Source: an uncultured Lachnospiraceae bacterium
GTDB lineage: Bacteria; Bacillota; Clostridia; Lachnospirales; Lachnospiraceae
Assembly (NCBI GenBank): GCA_910585635.1
Contig: CAJUFE010000068.1
Location: 1-27,043 of the forward strand
Length of the DNA stretch: 27,043 nt
Reading direction: 5' to 3'
The notes beneath the pieces were generated by a model, which saw nothing but the letters and a program-made list of their open reading frames with translations, searched no databases and had not been told where the DNA came from. Within the stretch, counting starts at the first letter, position 1, and every line of letters starts with the position of its first letter. Positions 1 through 6,985 of this stretch are shown piece by piece. A program made the position numbers and the translations under genes.

Positions 1-27
1 GGAAACGCCCATTTTATCAGCATTTCC
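1..27 (-). terminator. Possible hairpin after guaA
   Basis: On the minus strand, GGAAATGC (27-20) can pair with GCGTTTCC (8-1), with one G-T wobble and a loop of about 11 bases. It lies 13 bases past the guaA stop codon. The window ends here, so a following T-run cannot be seen. A guaA terminator is possible but unproven. Confidence 0.25.
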
Positions 28-40
28 GGGATTTTATCCG

Positions 41-1333
41 TTACTCGAACTCAATGGTCGCTGGCGGCTTCGGCGACATATCAAAGCACACCCGGTTCAC
101 ATGCTCCACCTCGGTCAGGATCCGATCCGTGATCTTCTGCAGCACATCCCAGTCCACCCGCTCGATGGTGGCGCTCATGGCATCCACTGTGTTGATCGCG
201 CGGATGATCACCATGTAGTCAAAGCACCTGGCGTTATCCTTCACCCCTACGGACTTAAAGTCCGGCACCACGGTGAAATACTGCCAGACCTTCTTATCCA
301 ATCCAGCCTTTTCAAATTCATCCCGCAAGATCGCGTCGGACTCCCGCACCGCCTCCAGCCGCTCTCTGGTGATCGCGCCCAAGCAGCGGACCCCAAGGCC
401 GGGGCCGGGGAAGGGCTGACGGTACACCATGCTGGCCGGAAGGCCCAGCTCTACGCCGCAGGCCCGCACCTCATCTTTGAACAGCTGCTTTAAGGGTTCT
501 ACCAGATCGAACTTCAAGTCCTCTGGAAGGCCGCCCACGTTGTGGTGGGATTTGACCATCTTCGCCGTCTTCGTGCCGCTCTCGATGATATCCGGATAGA
601 TCGTGCCCTGGCCTAAGAAGTCGATCCCCTCCAGCTTCCTGGCCTCCTCCTCAAATACACGGATGAACTCGCCGCCGATGATCTTCCGCTTCTGCTCCGG
701 ATCGGCCACTCCTTCTAGTTTTCCTAAGAACCGGTCCACCGCGTCCACATAGATGAGCTGGGCGTGGAGCTGGTCTCTGAACACCCGGATCACACTCTCC
801 GACTCATCCTTGCGCATCAGTCCGTGGTTCACATGGACACACACCAGCTGCTTGCCGATGGCCTTGATCAGCATGGCTGCCACCACTGACGAGTCCACGC
901 CGCCGGAAAGAGCCAGAAGGACCTTCCTGTCCCCCACCTGCTGCCGGATCAGCTCCACCTGGTCTTCGATGAAGTTCTTCATGTTCCAGTTGGGCTGGGC
1001 CTTACACGTCTGGAACACAAAAGCCTTTAAGATCTCCTCATCCGGCAGGTCCGCCAGACGCTGCTCACATTTCGCCGTGGGATGGTCGATCGCCAGCATA
1101 GGATAGCCCAGCTCATACAGGCCCGGGGCGATATCCACCGCCGCGCCGTCCACGATCCGGTTCTCCCCGCCGTTCAAGATGATCCCCTTTACATTCTGCA
1201 GCTTTCCCAGCTCCTCTGGTGTGATGTCATGGGGATGGATCTCGCTGTACACCCCCAGCTCACGGATCTTCCGGGCCACCGTGGTGTTCTCGGTGCTGCC
1301 CAGATCCAGTATCACGATCATATCCTGTTTCAT
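41..1333 (-). CDS. guaA: GMP synthase with eroded glutaminase domain
   Basis: Converts XMP to GMP using ATP and an amino donor, the last step of guanine nucleotide synthesis in the cytosol. The 430-residue product keeps the PP-loop ATP pyrophosphatase motif SGGVDSS (about 143-149) and the full C-terminal dimerisation part (RQPFPGPGLGVR, ending PKPPATIEFE). The N-terminal amidotransferase domain is cut down. It begins like a normal one (ILDLGSTENTTVARKIRELGVYSEI) and reaches the Gly-Gly loop, but where the catalytic cysteine motif GxCYG should be it reads AIDHP. The later His-Glu part is gone. Normal GuaA is about 510-525 residues. The enzyme probably uses free ammonia or a separate glutaminase. 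The ATG at 1333 is chosen because AGGAG lies about 8 bases upstream and homology starts there; the open frame runs further but shows no homology. Assignment is firm; the ammonia dependence is inferred. Confidence 0.95.
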   Translation of the reverse strand: MKQDMIVILDLGSTENTTVARKIRELGVYSEIHPHDITPEELGKLQNVKGIILNGGENRIVDGAAVDIAPGLYELGYPMLAIDHPTAKCEQRLADLPDEEILKAFVFQTCKAQPNWNMKNFIEDQVELIRQQVGDRKVLLALSGGVDSSVVAAMLIKAIGKQLVCVHVNHGLMRKDESESVIRVFRDQLHAQLIYVDAVDRFLGKLEGVADPEQKRKIIGGEFIRVFEEEARKLEGIDFLGQGTIYPDIIESGTKTAKMVKSHHNVGGLPEDLKFDLVEPLKQLFKDEVRACGVELGLPASMVYRQPFPGPGLGVRCLGAITRERLEAVRESDAILRDEFEKAGLDKKVWQYFTVVPDFKSVGVKDNARCFDYMVIIRAINTVDAMSATIERVDWDVLQKITDRILTEVEHVNRVCFDMSPKPPATIEFE

Positions 1334-1479
1334 CGCATCTTCTCCTTTTCTGTCGCCTGTTATCTCCCGACATTTTTCTTTTCCCTGTATCTGTCTATCA
1401 AGCCTCCGGCTCTCCTGCCTGTGCGGCCGCGATCCTGGATCGACCTGCCTTTTACTATGAAAGTATCGGATCATTACGG

Positions 1480-1610
1480 TAGGTCTGCGCAGGGTCTGCC
1501 CCAGCGAAGCGAGGGTACTTGCTGCGCTGACCGTACAGCGCCAAAATGCCCTCTTTTGGCATTTTGTGTGCATCCAGGGTTGCTGTGTGCCAGCGGCACA
1601 CAGCAACGAC
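1480..1610. repeat. Hairpin-dense non-coding block
   Basis: The 372-base gap between the methyltransferase stop and guaA holds three consecutive perfect inverted repeats. They are GCGCTG/CAGCGC (1524-1529/1536-1541), CAAAATGCC/GGCATTTTG (1542-1550/1558-1566) and a 13-bp stem GTTGCTGTGTGCC/GGCACACAGCAAC (1579-1591/1595-1607) with a 3-base loop. Open frames crossing it look like chance frames. It could be a dispersed palindromic repeat, a structured leader RNA for guaA, or stacked terminators. I do not recognise a purine riboswitch core. Confidence 0.6.
1542..1566 (-). terminator. Candidate intrinsic terminator after the methyltransferase gene
   Basis: The stem CAAAATGCC/GGCATTTTG with a 7-base loop carries A-rich and T-rich outer ends, as in bidirectional terminators. 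It sits about 140 bases past the methyltransferase stop and more than 200 bases before guaA, so it would separate the two transcripts. The T-run is short (four bases). Confidence 0.4.
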
Positions 1611-1705
1611 CGGAGCGGAGGACCAAATGCACCCACCAGATCTTCATGTGCGATGGTGCCATCCACCGCCAGGCGTATGCAGGTTTACCGCAAAAATCCT
1701 GCCCT

Positions 1706-3103
1706 CTATTCCGCATCAAAGATATCGGACAGCTGCCGCTCCATCTGCCGGACCAGATCCACTACCAGGGCATTTCCCATCATGAAACGGCGGCGGCTCA
1801 CCGGCATCTCCACCTTCTGCCCATCCACCAGGCACTCCTTGGTCCAATCCGAGGGAAAGCCCTGGATCCGCTCCATCTCGATGGGCGTGAGCAGCCGGAT
1901 CCGTCCGGTCTCCATATCCCGCACGATGTGGGTGGTCCGGCTGAAGGAGCCCTCGCTGGTGAGCATGGTCCTGGCCGGCTTATCGTAGGAGTCGATCATA
2001 GAGACCACACCCTCGGAAAAGATGTACTCGTGGCCATTGGCCGCCTTCCGTGGGAGCCGCTTCGCCCCCTTGATATACTGCCAGGTCTTATGCTCCTTTG
2101 CCGTCAGCATCCCGTTCTGGCTCTCATCGCTGTGGGTGACCTCCGGATCGGTGTAGTACAGCCGCTCCTTGGGGATGAAGAACTGCTCATCCACCCTTCC
2201 GGTCTCCATGATCTGGCCCAGGGTGATCTGGGGGCCGTCATACCGGGGCGTTGTCTTTACGGTATACACCACCCCGTCCTTCATCACCCCTGCATTCTCA
2301 AAGTTGGACCGGTAGGTGTCGGAAAGCTCCACCAGATCACGTGGCAGCACACCGATCCGGAGGCTGGCTCCGTCTGCCCCTTCTGCCCCCCCTACCGGGA
2401 AGCTGGTAGCAAAAAAGCCGTCTTCAAGGAGCAGCCGAGCCATCTCCTGGCGGCTCTCCTCTCCCTTTTTCGCCTCCTCATACCCGATCGCCCCGGCCAT
2501 CCTGGCCCCATAGCGGGTATCCTCACGATAGGCAAAGATAAAGGTCCGTCTGCGCCTCTGCTGGAAGCCGTAATCGGCCGCGTTGATCACACGCCATTCC
2601 ACCGTATAGCCCTCATCCCTTAAGCAGGCCAGGATGATCCCGAAGTCCCGCCCCCTCTGCTTGGCCGGCGACTTGATCAGCCTGTCCACATTTTCCAGCA
2701 GGATAAAGGGCGGGTGCTTCTCCCGCACTGTGTCTAAGATCGACCAGAACAGTACGCCTTTTTTTCCTTCGATCCCTTTCGATGTGGCCAGGCTGTTGGC
2801 CACCGAGTAATCCTGGCAGGGGAACCCGCCCACTAAAAGGTTAAAATCCGGCAGGTCCTCCTTCGGCACCTCCGCCACATCGATATTGGTGGTGTCCTTG
2901 CCCTTTCTATCCAAGCGCGTCCCAAAACGGTCCACATAGCAGCTCCAAGCCCACTGGGTCTTCTTGTCCGCCGGCTCCCACTGGCTGAACCAGACCGTCT
3001 CCCATTTTTCAGGCCTTGCGGCGTCCTCCACCGTCCGGATCGAGTTCAAGCCGCACCTGAAGCCGCCCACTCCGGCGAACAATTCGCAGACCGTCTTATC
3101 CAT
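1706..3103 (-). CDS. dcm: DNA (cytosine-5)-methyltransferase
   Basis: Transfers a methyl group from S-adenosylmethionine to C5 of cytosine in a specific DNA site. The 465-residue product has the family motifs in order: motif I FAGVGGFRCGL (9-19), motif IV GGFPCQDYS with catalytic Cys96, motif VI ENVDRL (137-142) and motif VIII QQRRRRTF (181-188). A recognition region of about 220 residues follows, then motifs IX and X (RLLTPIEMERIQGFP, MGNALVV). The ATG at 3103 follows AAAGGGGATAG. The Vsr endonuclease gene ends 30 bases upstream, so the two are probably one transcript: Vsr repairs the T:G mismatches that arise when 5-methylcytosine deaminates. No restriction endonuclease is visible nearby, so it may be an orphan or have a distant partner. 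The recognition sequence cannot be read from the protein by eye. The symbol is used in the general sense. Confidence 0.93.
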   Translation of the reverse strand: MDKTVCELFAGVGGFRCGLNSIRTVEDAARPEKWETVWFSQWEPADKKTQWAWSCYVDRFGTRLDRKGKDTTNIDVAEVPKEDLPDFNLLVGGFPCQDYSVANSLATSKGIEGKKGVLFWSILDTVREKHPPFILLENVDRLIKSPAKQRGRDFGIILACLRDEGYTVEWRVINAADYGFQQRRRRTFIFAYREDTRYGARMAGAIGYEEAKKGEESRQEMARLLLEDGFFATSFPVGGAEGADGASLRIGVLPRDLVELSDTYRSNFENAGVMKDGVVYTVKTTPRYDGPQITLGQIMETGRVDEQFFIPKERLYYTDPEVTHSDESQNGMLTAKEHKTWQYIKGAKRLPRKAANGHEYIFSEGVVSMIDSYDKPARTMLTSEGSFSRTTHIVRDMETGRIRLLTPIEMERIQGFPSDWTKECLVDGQKVEMPVSRRRFMMGNALVVDLVRQMERQLSDIFDAE

Positions 3104-3133
3104 TGGCCTATCCCCTTTCTTCCTCCACTTTCC

Positions 3134-3604
3134 CTATAGCAGCTCTTCCCCGCTGCCCTCTAACATCCCTTCAAAGATCGCTTCCTCCACCGCTCGGACA
3201 CATCCGTCCGTGTCCTTTAAGATATCCTTGCCCCAGAAATGGAGCACGGTCCATCCCTCAAACAACAATCTCCGGTCTTTTTCCCGGTCCCTCTCCATAT
3301 TCCGTTCGATCTTCGGGATCCAGTAATCCGGGTTCTTCCCCTTCTCCAAACGCGGCTTTAACGTCTCCCAATCCTTCCCATGGAAAAACTCACTGTCACA
3401 GAATATAGCGATCTTATATTTCGTCAGCGCGATATCCGGCCGTCCCGGCAGATCCTTTACGTTTTTCCGGTAACGGTATCCCTTCGCCCAGAGCGCCTTG
3501 CGCAGGGTCATCTCGATGGACGTATCCTTCCCGCGGATACGGCTCATGCTCTTATGGCTCTTCTCAGAGACCTCCCCATGAAATCTCGGCTCTCTCCCGC
3601 TCAT
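3134..3604 (-). CDS. vsr: Very short patch repair endonuclease
   Basis: Nicks DNA next to a T:G mismatch formed by deamination of 5-methylcytosine and starts short-patch repair. The 156-residue product matches the usual Vsr length. It shows the family opening MSRIRGKDTSIEMTLRKAL (20-38), the metal-binding PGRPD motif with Asp57, the segment FCDSEFFHGKDW (68-79) and the terminal WTVLHFWGKDIL block (118-129). It lies directly before the cytosine methyltransferase gene, the usual partner. The ATG at 3604 is preferred; an in-frame ATG at 3640 would add 12 residues without homology, and its ribosome site is no better. Its promoter is probably the extended -10 element at 3697-3705. No truncation is seen. 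Confidence 0.93.
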   Translation of the reverse strand: MSGREPRFHGEVSEKSHKSMSRIRGKDTSIEMTLRKALWAKGYRYRKNVKDLPGRPDIALTKYKIAIFCDSEFFHGKDWETLKPRLEKGKNPDYWIPKIERNMERDREKDRRLLFEGWTVLHFWGKDILKDTDGCVRAVEEAIFEGMLEGSGEELL

Positions 3605-3696
3605 AGCTCCATCGGACCCTTCTTCCTCAAAGCGCAGCATGGCTGCCTACGCCCACATCAGGCACACCATCGCAGCCTTTTGCCAGTGTCTTTTTG

Positions 3697-3705
3697 ATTG
3701 TAGCA
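3697..3705 (-). promoter_or_regulatory. Extended -10 promoter for vsr-dcm
   Basis: On the minus strand the bases read TGCTACAAT, an extended -10 element (TGnTAnAAT), about 95 bases before the vsr start. A weak -35 (TGGAAA, 3720-3725) lies 17 bases upstream. This is the only good sigma-A-like site in the gap between the permease gene and vsr. Confidence 0.5.
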
Positions 3706-3753
3706 TAACGGCGGATATTTTTCCACAATTTTTGCAGACGGCCCGTTAACCAC

Positions 3754-6024
3754 CTACAACATCGTATCATCTCTGAGGATCTTTGCCAGACTGATCCTGC
3801 GCACCTTCCGCCATGCCAGATGATAGGCCAGCGCCACCGAGCCCGCGATCGCCAGCAGGAACAGGCCCACCGGGACCAGCGGCGCCTCTGCCATGAACAC
3901 GCCCACCTCAAGATAGCTGGCCTTCAGCATCCACCCTACTGCGACGACCACTAATGGCAGGCTGATCAGGACCGGGCGGAGGGCTATGATCGCTGCCTCT
4001 ATACAGAACATCTTTTGCAGTCCCTCCGGTGTCATCCCCACCGACATATAGCGTGCAAATTCCCGTTCCCGCTGGCGCACGGACCCTGATGTATGGGCGA
4101 ACACATTGCCCACGCCGATGACCGCCAGCAGGATGCAGAAGCCCCCAAATACGGCCATCATCCCCTGTATCTGTTTGTTATTCGTGGCATATCCCCGGAT
4201 CCGGTCTTCACAGCCTATGGCATACTTCCCATCCATGAGCTGTCGGATCTCCTCCTGCAGCCTGTCCAGCTCTTCCTGGGTCACCCCTTCTCTGCCCCGG
4301 ATGCAGATAGAAAGCTCCGCCTCCATCCCGCCCAGGCGGCCTTTGACCGCCTTCCACAAGGATGCTGGGATGAAATGCACCAGCTCATAATAGTCGATGG
4401 TGGCATATCCCTCCCGCAGAGCCGGGACCTTATCGGTATACGCCAGGACGGGGATCTCTGCCGCCCCCTCATCCTTTCCATGGTTTGGCACAGCGGCCTG
4501 CCCGTATGGAGCACCATCCCCATCAGACGGCCTTAAAACACTCACCGTCTTTCCCCCAGTCCCAGAGGTCTTTAGATACGGCACGTACTCCGCATGTCGG
4601 AAATCCGGGTCTGTCACATCGCGGATCCGGTTTAACAGCACCGCGCCGTCAAGCCGCGGCTCGGCGCCGATCTGCTCACAGTAGGCCAGAAAGCTGCGGT
4701 CGTCCAGTATGAGGATCGGGGCATTGACCAGCCATCCGCCCTCCACCGGTCCCACGAAGGTCTTGGAGGCATGGGAAAAACCACCCAAGGCCTTCATCTC
4801 GCTGCTCATCTCCTCCTCGGTGACGATCCGCTCTGCCGCTGCCTTCTGGTAGACGATAGCACTCTCCACCCCGGAAAGTGCCTGGACCGCCTCGGTCTCT
4901 CCAAAGGTATCCACCTCTGCATCCTCCACCGTGACCATCACATCCCATACGTCCTGATACCGTTCAAAATAGGTCTCTCTAGTGCTGATCTTCGAAAGGG
5001 TGAAGAAGCACTCCATGACCGTAAAGGCCAGGAACGAGGTGACAAAGGCCAAGGATGCGGTCCGCAAGGCTTTTCTCTGGGCCTTTAAGGCATTGCCGGC
5101 CAGCTCGCCTTCCACGCCCAGCAGCCGTGGGAGCAGATACCCGCGTGCTCTGCGCTCCAGCCTTAACTCACCGGCATTTTTGATCGCATCCAGCGGGGTC
5201 CGCCGGCTCAGCCTTCTGGCCGGCAGCCAAGCAGAGATCCATACCGTCAGCACCGTGACCAACACGGTCAACAGCAGGACTAGTGGGTGATAGCCCGGTA
5301 CCGCCCTGTGACGCCCTGGGATGTCGTTCCCCAACAAAATATTGGATAAGGCTATCATCCCCATGCTGCCCGCGATGCCGATCCAGGTGCCTGTAAGCAG
5401 GGGAAGAACGCAGAGGGCCGCCGCTTCCCGCAAAAGGCACGCCCGGATCTGCGCCGGGGTGGCGCCGATGCTGGATAGGATCCCGATCTGACGGAGCTTT
5501 GCGTTCATGGACACCGCAAAGGCGTTATGGATGATCGTGACCAGTGACGCGGAGGCCAACGCCGTTATCAGGAGGAACAGCGGGAACACCAGCCTGGGCG
5601 CCCTGTCCTCTCCGCCGCGGACCAGGTACATCGCCAGGAGCGGATAGTTATACAGGATCTTTTCCGGCGGGACCCCTGTCAGCTCGGCGATAAGGGGCGT
5701 ATGGGAAAATGTGACCCGCATATCGTCAAAATAGATATCCACGGTCGGTCCTTCTCCCTGCTCTCCCTTTTCGTCCACGATCACCTCTTTTACATGGGCA
5801 AGATCTTTTATGGCTTCGATATCTTCCCGGGCGGGCTTGCCTGTGATCCGACTATGCCAGCTCCCTTCCTCCAGCTGTATCCTCTCCACCTCATATTTCC
5901 ACGCATTATAAAACAGCCCGCACAGCAAGGATAAGAGCAAAGCGGCGATCAATGCCGAGATCTTCACGGACAGGCTGGAGGAACGGTCATTTTTCACATG
6001 ATCTGCTATATACGCTCTCCACAT
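3754..6024 (-). CDS. ABC transporter permease, FtsX/MacB type
   Basis: Membrane subunit of an ABC transporter, partner of the ATPase encoded just upstream. The 756-residue product has the FtsX-family layout. One membrane segment near residues 22-44 (ISALIAALLLSLLCGLF) is followed by an outside domain. A first cluster of three segments spans about 150-270, and a single segment lies near 325-345. Then come a large outside domain of roughly 280 residues and a last cluster of three segments (about 635-745). The ATG at 6024 is chosen over the GTG at 6033 because GGAGGTGA, which overlaps the ATPase stop codon, sits six bases before it. Such permeases next to a two-component system usually export or sense peptide antibiotics, lipids or cell-wall stress. 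The substrate cannot be read here. It is not a clear BceB, because the paired histidine kinase has a real outside domain. Confidence 0.88.
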   Translation of the reverse strand: MWRAYIADHVKNDRSSSLSVKISALIAALLLSLLCGLFYNAWKYEVERIQLEEGSWHSRITGKPAREDIEAIKDLAHVKEVIVDEKGEQGEGPTVDIYFDDMRVTFSHTPLIAELTGVPPEKILYNYPLLAMYLVRGGEDRAPRLVFPLFLLITALASASLVTIIHNAFAVSMNAKLRQIGILSSIGATPAQIRACLLREAAALCVLPLLTGTWIGIAGSMGMIALSNILLGNDIPGRHRAVPGYHPLVLLLTVLVTVLTVWISAWLPARRLSRRTPLDAIKNAGELRLERRARGYLLPRLLGVEGELAGNALKAQRKALRTASLAFVTSFLAFTVMECFFTLSKISTRETYFERYQDVWDVMVTVEDAEVDTFGETEAVQALSGVESAIVYQKAAAERIVTEEEMSSEMKALGGFSHASKTFVGPVEGGWLVNAPILILDDRSFLAYCEQIGAEPRLDGAVLLNRIRDVTDPDFRHAEYVPYLKTSGTGGKTVSVLRPSDGDGAPYGQAAVPNHGKDEGAAEIPVLAYTDKVPALREGYATIDYYELVHFIPASLWKAVKGRLGGMEAELSICIRGREGVTQEELDRLQEEIRQLMDGKYAIGCEDRIRGYATNNKQIQGMMAVFGGFCILLAVIGVGNVFAHTSGSVRQREREFARYMSVGMTPEGLQKMFCIEAAIIALRPVLISLPLVVVAVGWMLKASYLEVGVFMAEAPLVPVGLFLLAIAGSVALAYHLAWRKVRRISLAKILRDDTML

Positions 6025-6029
6025 GGCCG

Positions 6030-6710
6030 TCACCTCCGCCGCTCGTCGCGGACGATACGCCCATCCTCGATCGTGATGACCCGCTCTGCCTGTAAGGCCA
6101 CCTTTTCGTCGTGGGTGATCAGCAGGATCGTCTGTCCTAGGCTGCGGTTGGAGAGCTTTAGCAGATCCACGATCTCCCGGGAATTTTTCTGGTCCAGGTT
6201 CCCGGTAGGCTCATCCGCCAGGAGCAAGGCCGGACGGTAGATCAAAGCGCGGGCGATCGCCACCCTCTGCTGCTGGCCGCCGGATAACTGGTGGGGCAGC
6301 GCGTCCAGCTTCTCTGTAAGCCCAAGAGAACAGACGATCCTATCGAGATGGTCCTGGTGAGGCTTCTTCTTATCCAGGGCCAGGGGGATGAGGATATTCT
6401 TCCTCACGGTAAGGGTGGGGATCAGGTTATAGAACTGGTACACCAGCCCCACCTTTCTGCGCCGGAAGATCGCCGCCTGCGTCTGGTCCAGTCCGGCAAG
6501 GTCGGTCCCGTCGATAAAGACCTTTCCCTCTGTGGGCTTGTCCACACTGCCCAGGATATGCAGCAGGGTGGATTTTCCGGAGCCGGATGCCCCGACGATC
6601 GCCACAAACTCCCCCCTGTCCACGGACAGATCGATCCCGTCCAACGCTGTCACCTGCTCCTCGCCGGAGCCATATACCTTCCTGATCCCCTCACATCTTA
6701 CGATCTCCAT
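6030..6710 (-). CDS. ABC transporter ATP-binding protein, MacB/LolD type
   Basis: Cytosolic ATPase that powers the FtsX-type permease downstream. The 226-residue product has all the needed motifs: Walker A GASGSGKST, Q-loop QFYNL, signature LSGGQQQR, Walker B LLLADEP followed by the TGNLD D-loop, and the H-loop in THDEKVA. The ATG at 6710 (MEIVRCEGIRKVY) is chosen because AAAGGAG lies nine bases upstream; an in-frame ATG at 6743 adds residues without homology. The stop codon overlaps the permease ribosome site, so translation is probably coupled. The gap to the histidine kinase gene is 275 bases and holds an inverted-repeat element. Confidence 0.93.
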   Translation of the reverse strand: MEIVRCEGIRKVYGSGEEQVTALDGIDLSVDRGEFVAIVGASGSGKSTLLHILGSVDKPTEGKVFIDGTDLAGLDQTQAAIFRRRKVGLVYQFYNLIPTLTVRKNILIPLALDKKKPHQDHLDRIVCSLGLTEKLDALPHQLSGGQQQRVAIARALIYRPALLLADEPTGNLDQKNSREIVDLLKLSNRSLGQTILLITHDEKVALQAERVITIEDGRIVRDERRR

Positions 6711-6816
6711 CTGGATCTTCTCCTTTCGCCTGCACTTCTGCACTGCGCCCTTTATCTACGCATCTGTACTTTGGGGCATAAACCTGACCACTGCTCCCTG
6801 GTCGCGCCGCCTACAT

Positions 6817-6920
6817 AAGAGGCTGCCGCAAAACAGCCACACCATACAAGATATGGTGTCCTTACCCCAGAGGGGCGCATCCACCGATCCTGTATGATCT
6901 GCATTTTACAACAACCTCTT
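6817..6920. mobile_element. MITE-like inverted-repeat element
   Basis: A 104-bp element with 16-17-bp imperfect terminal inverted repeats. The left end reads AGAGGCTGCCGCAAAA, and the right end on the other strand reads AGAGGTTGTTGTAAAA; the four differences are all C-T changes. Inside is a second 8-bp hairpin, ACACCATA/TATGGTGT (6839-6846/6852-6859). It has no coding capacity. The ends resemble insertion-sequence termini, but no clear target-site duplication is visible. It sits between the histidine kinase and ABC ATPase genes of the same module, where it could also act as a terminator or attenuator. Confidence 0.5.
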
Positions 6921-6985
6921 TTGGCACGCCGCCAGGCCTGGTCCCCTTGCCCTACAAAAACAGTATAGCAGACGAAAGTGACAAC

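Noticed and set aside
1334..1480. Purine riboswitch before guaA
   Set aside because: The conserved purine riboswitch core and its three-way junction are not recognisable.
1334..1719. Long minus-strand open frame extending guaA by 111 residues, and an overlapping 81-residue frame
   Set aside because: The extra residues cross the hairpin block, show no GuaA homology, and a good ribosome site marks 1333 as the start.
1082..2623. Large plus-strand open frame (513 codons)
   Set aside because: It lies antisense to guaA and the methyltransferase, whose motifs are complete; its composition is that of a shadow frame.
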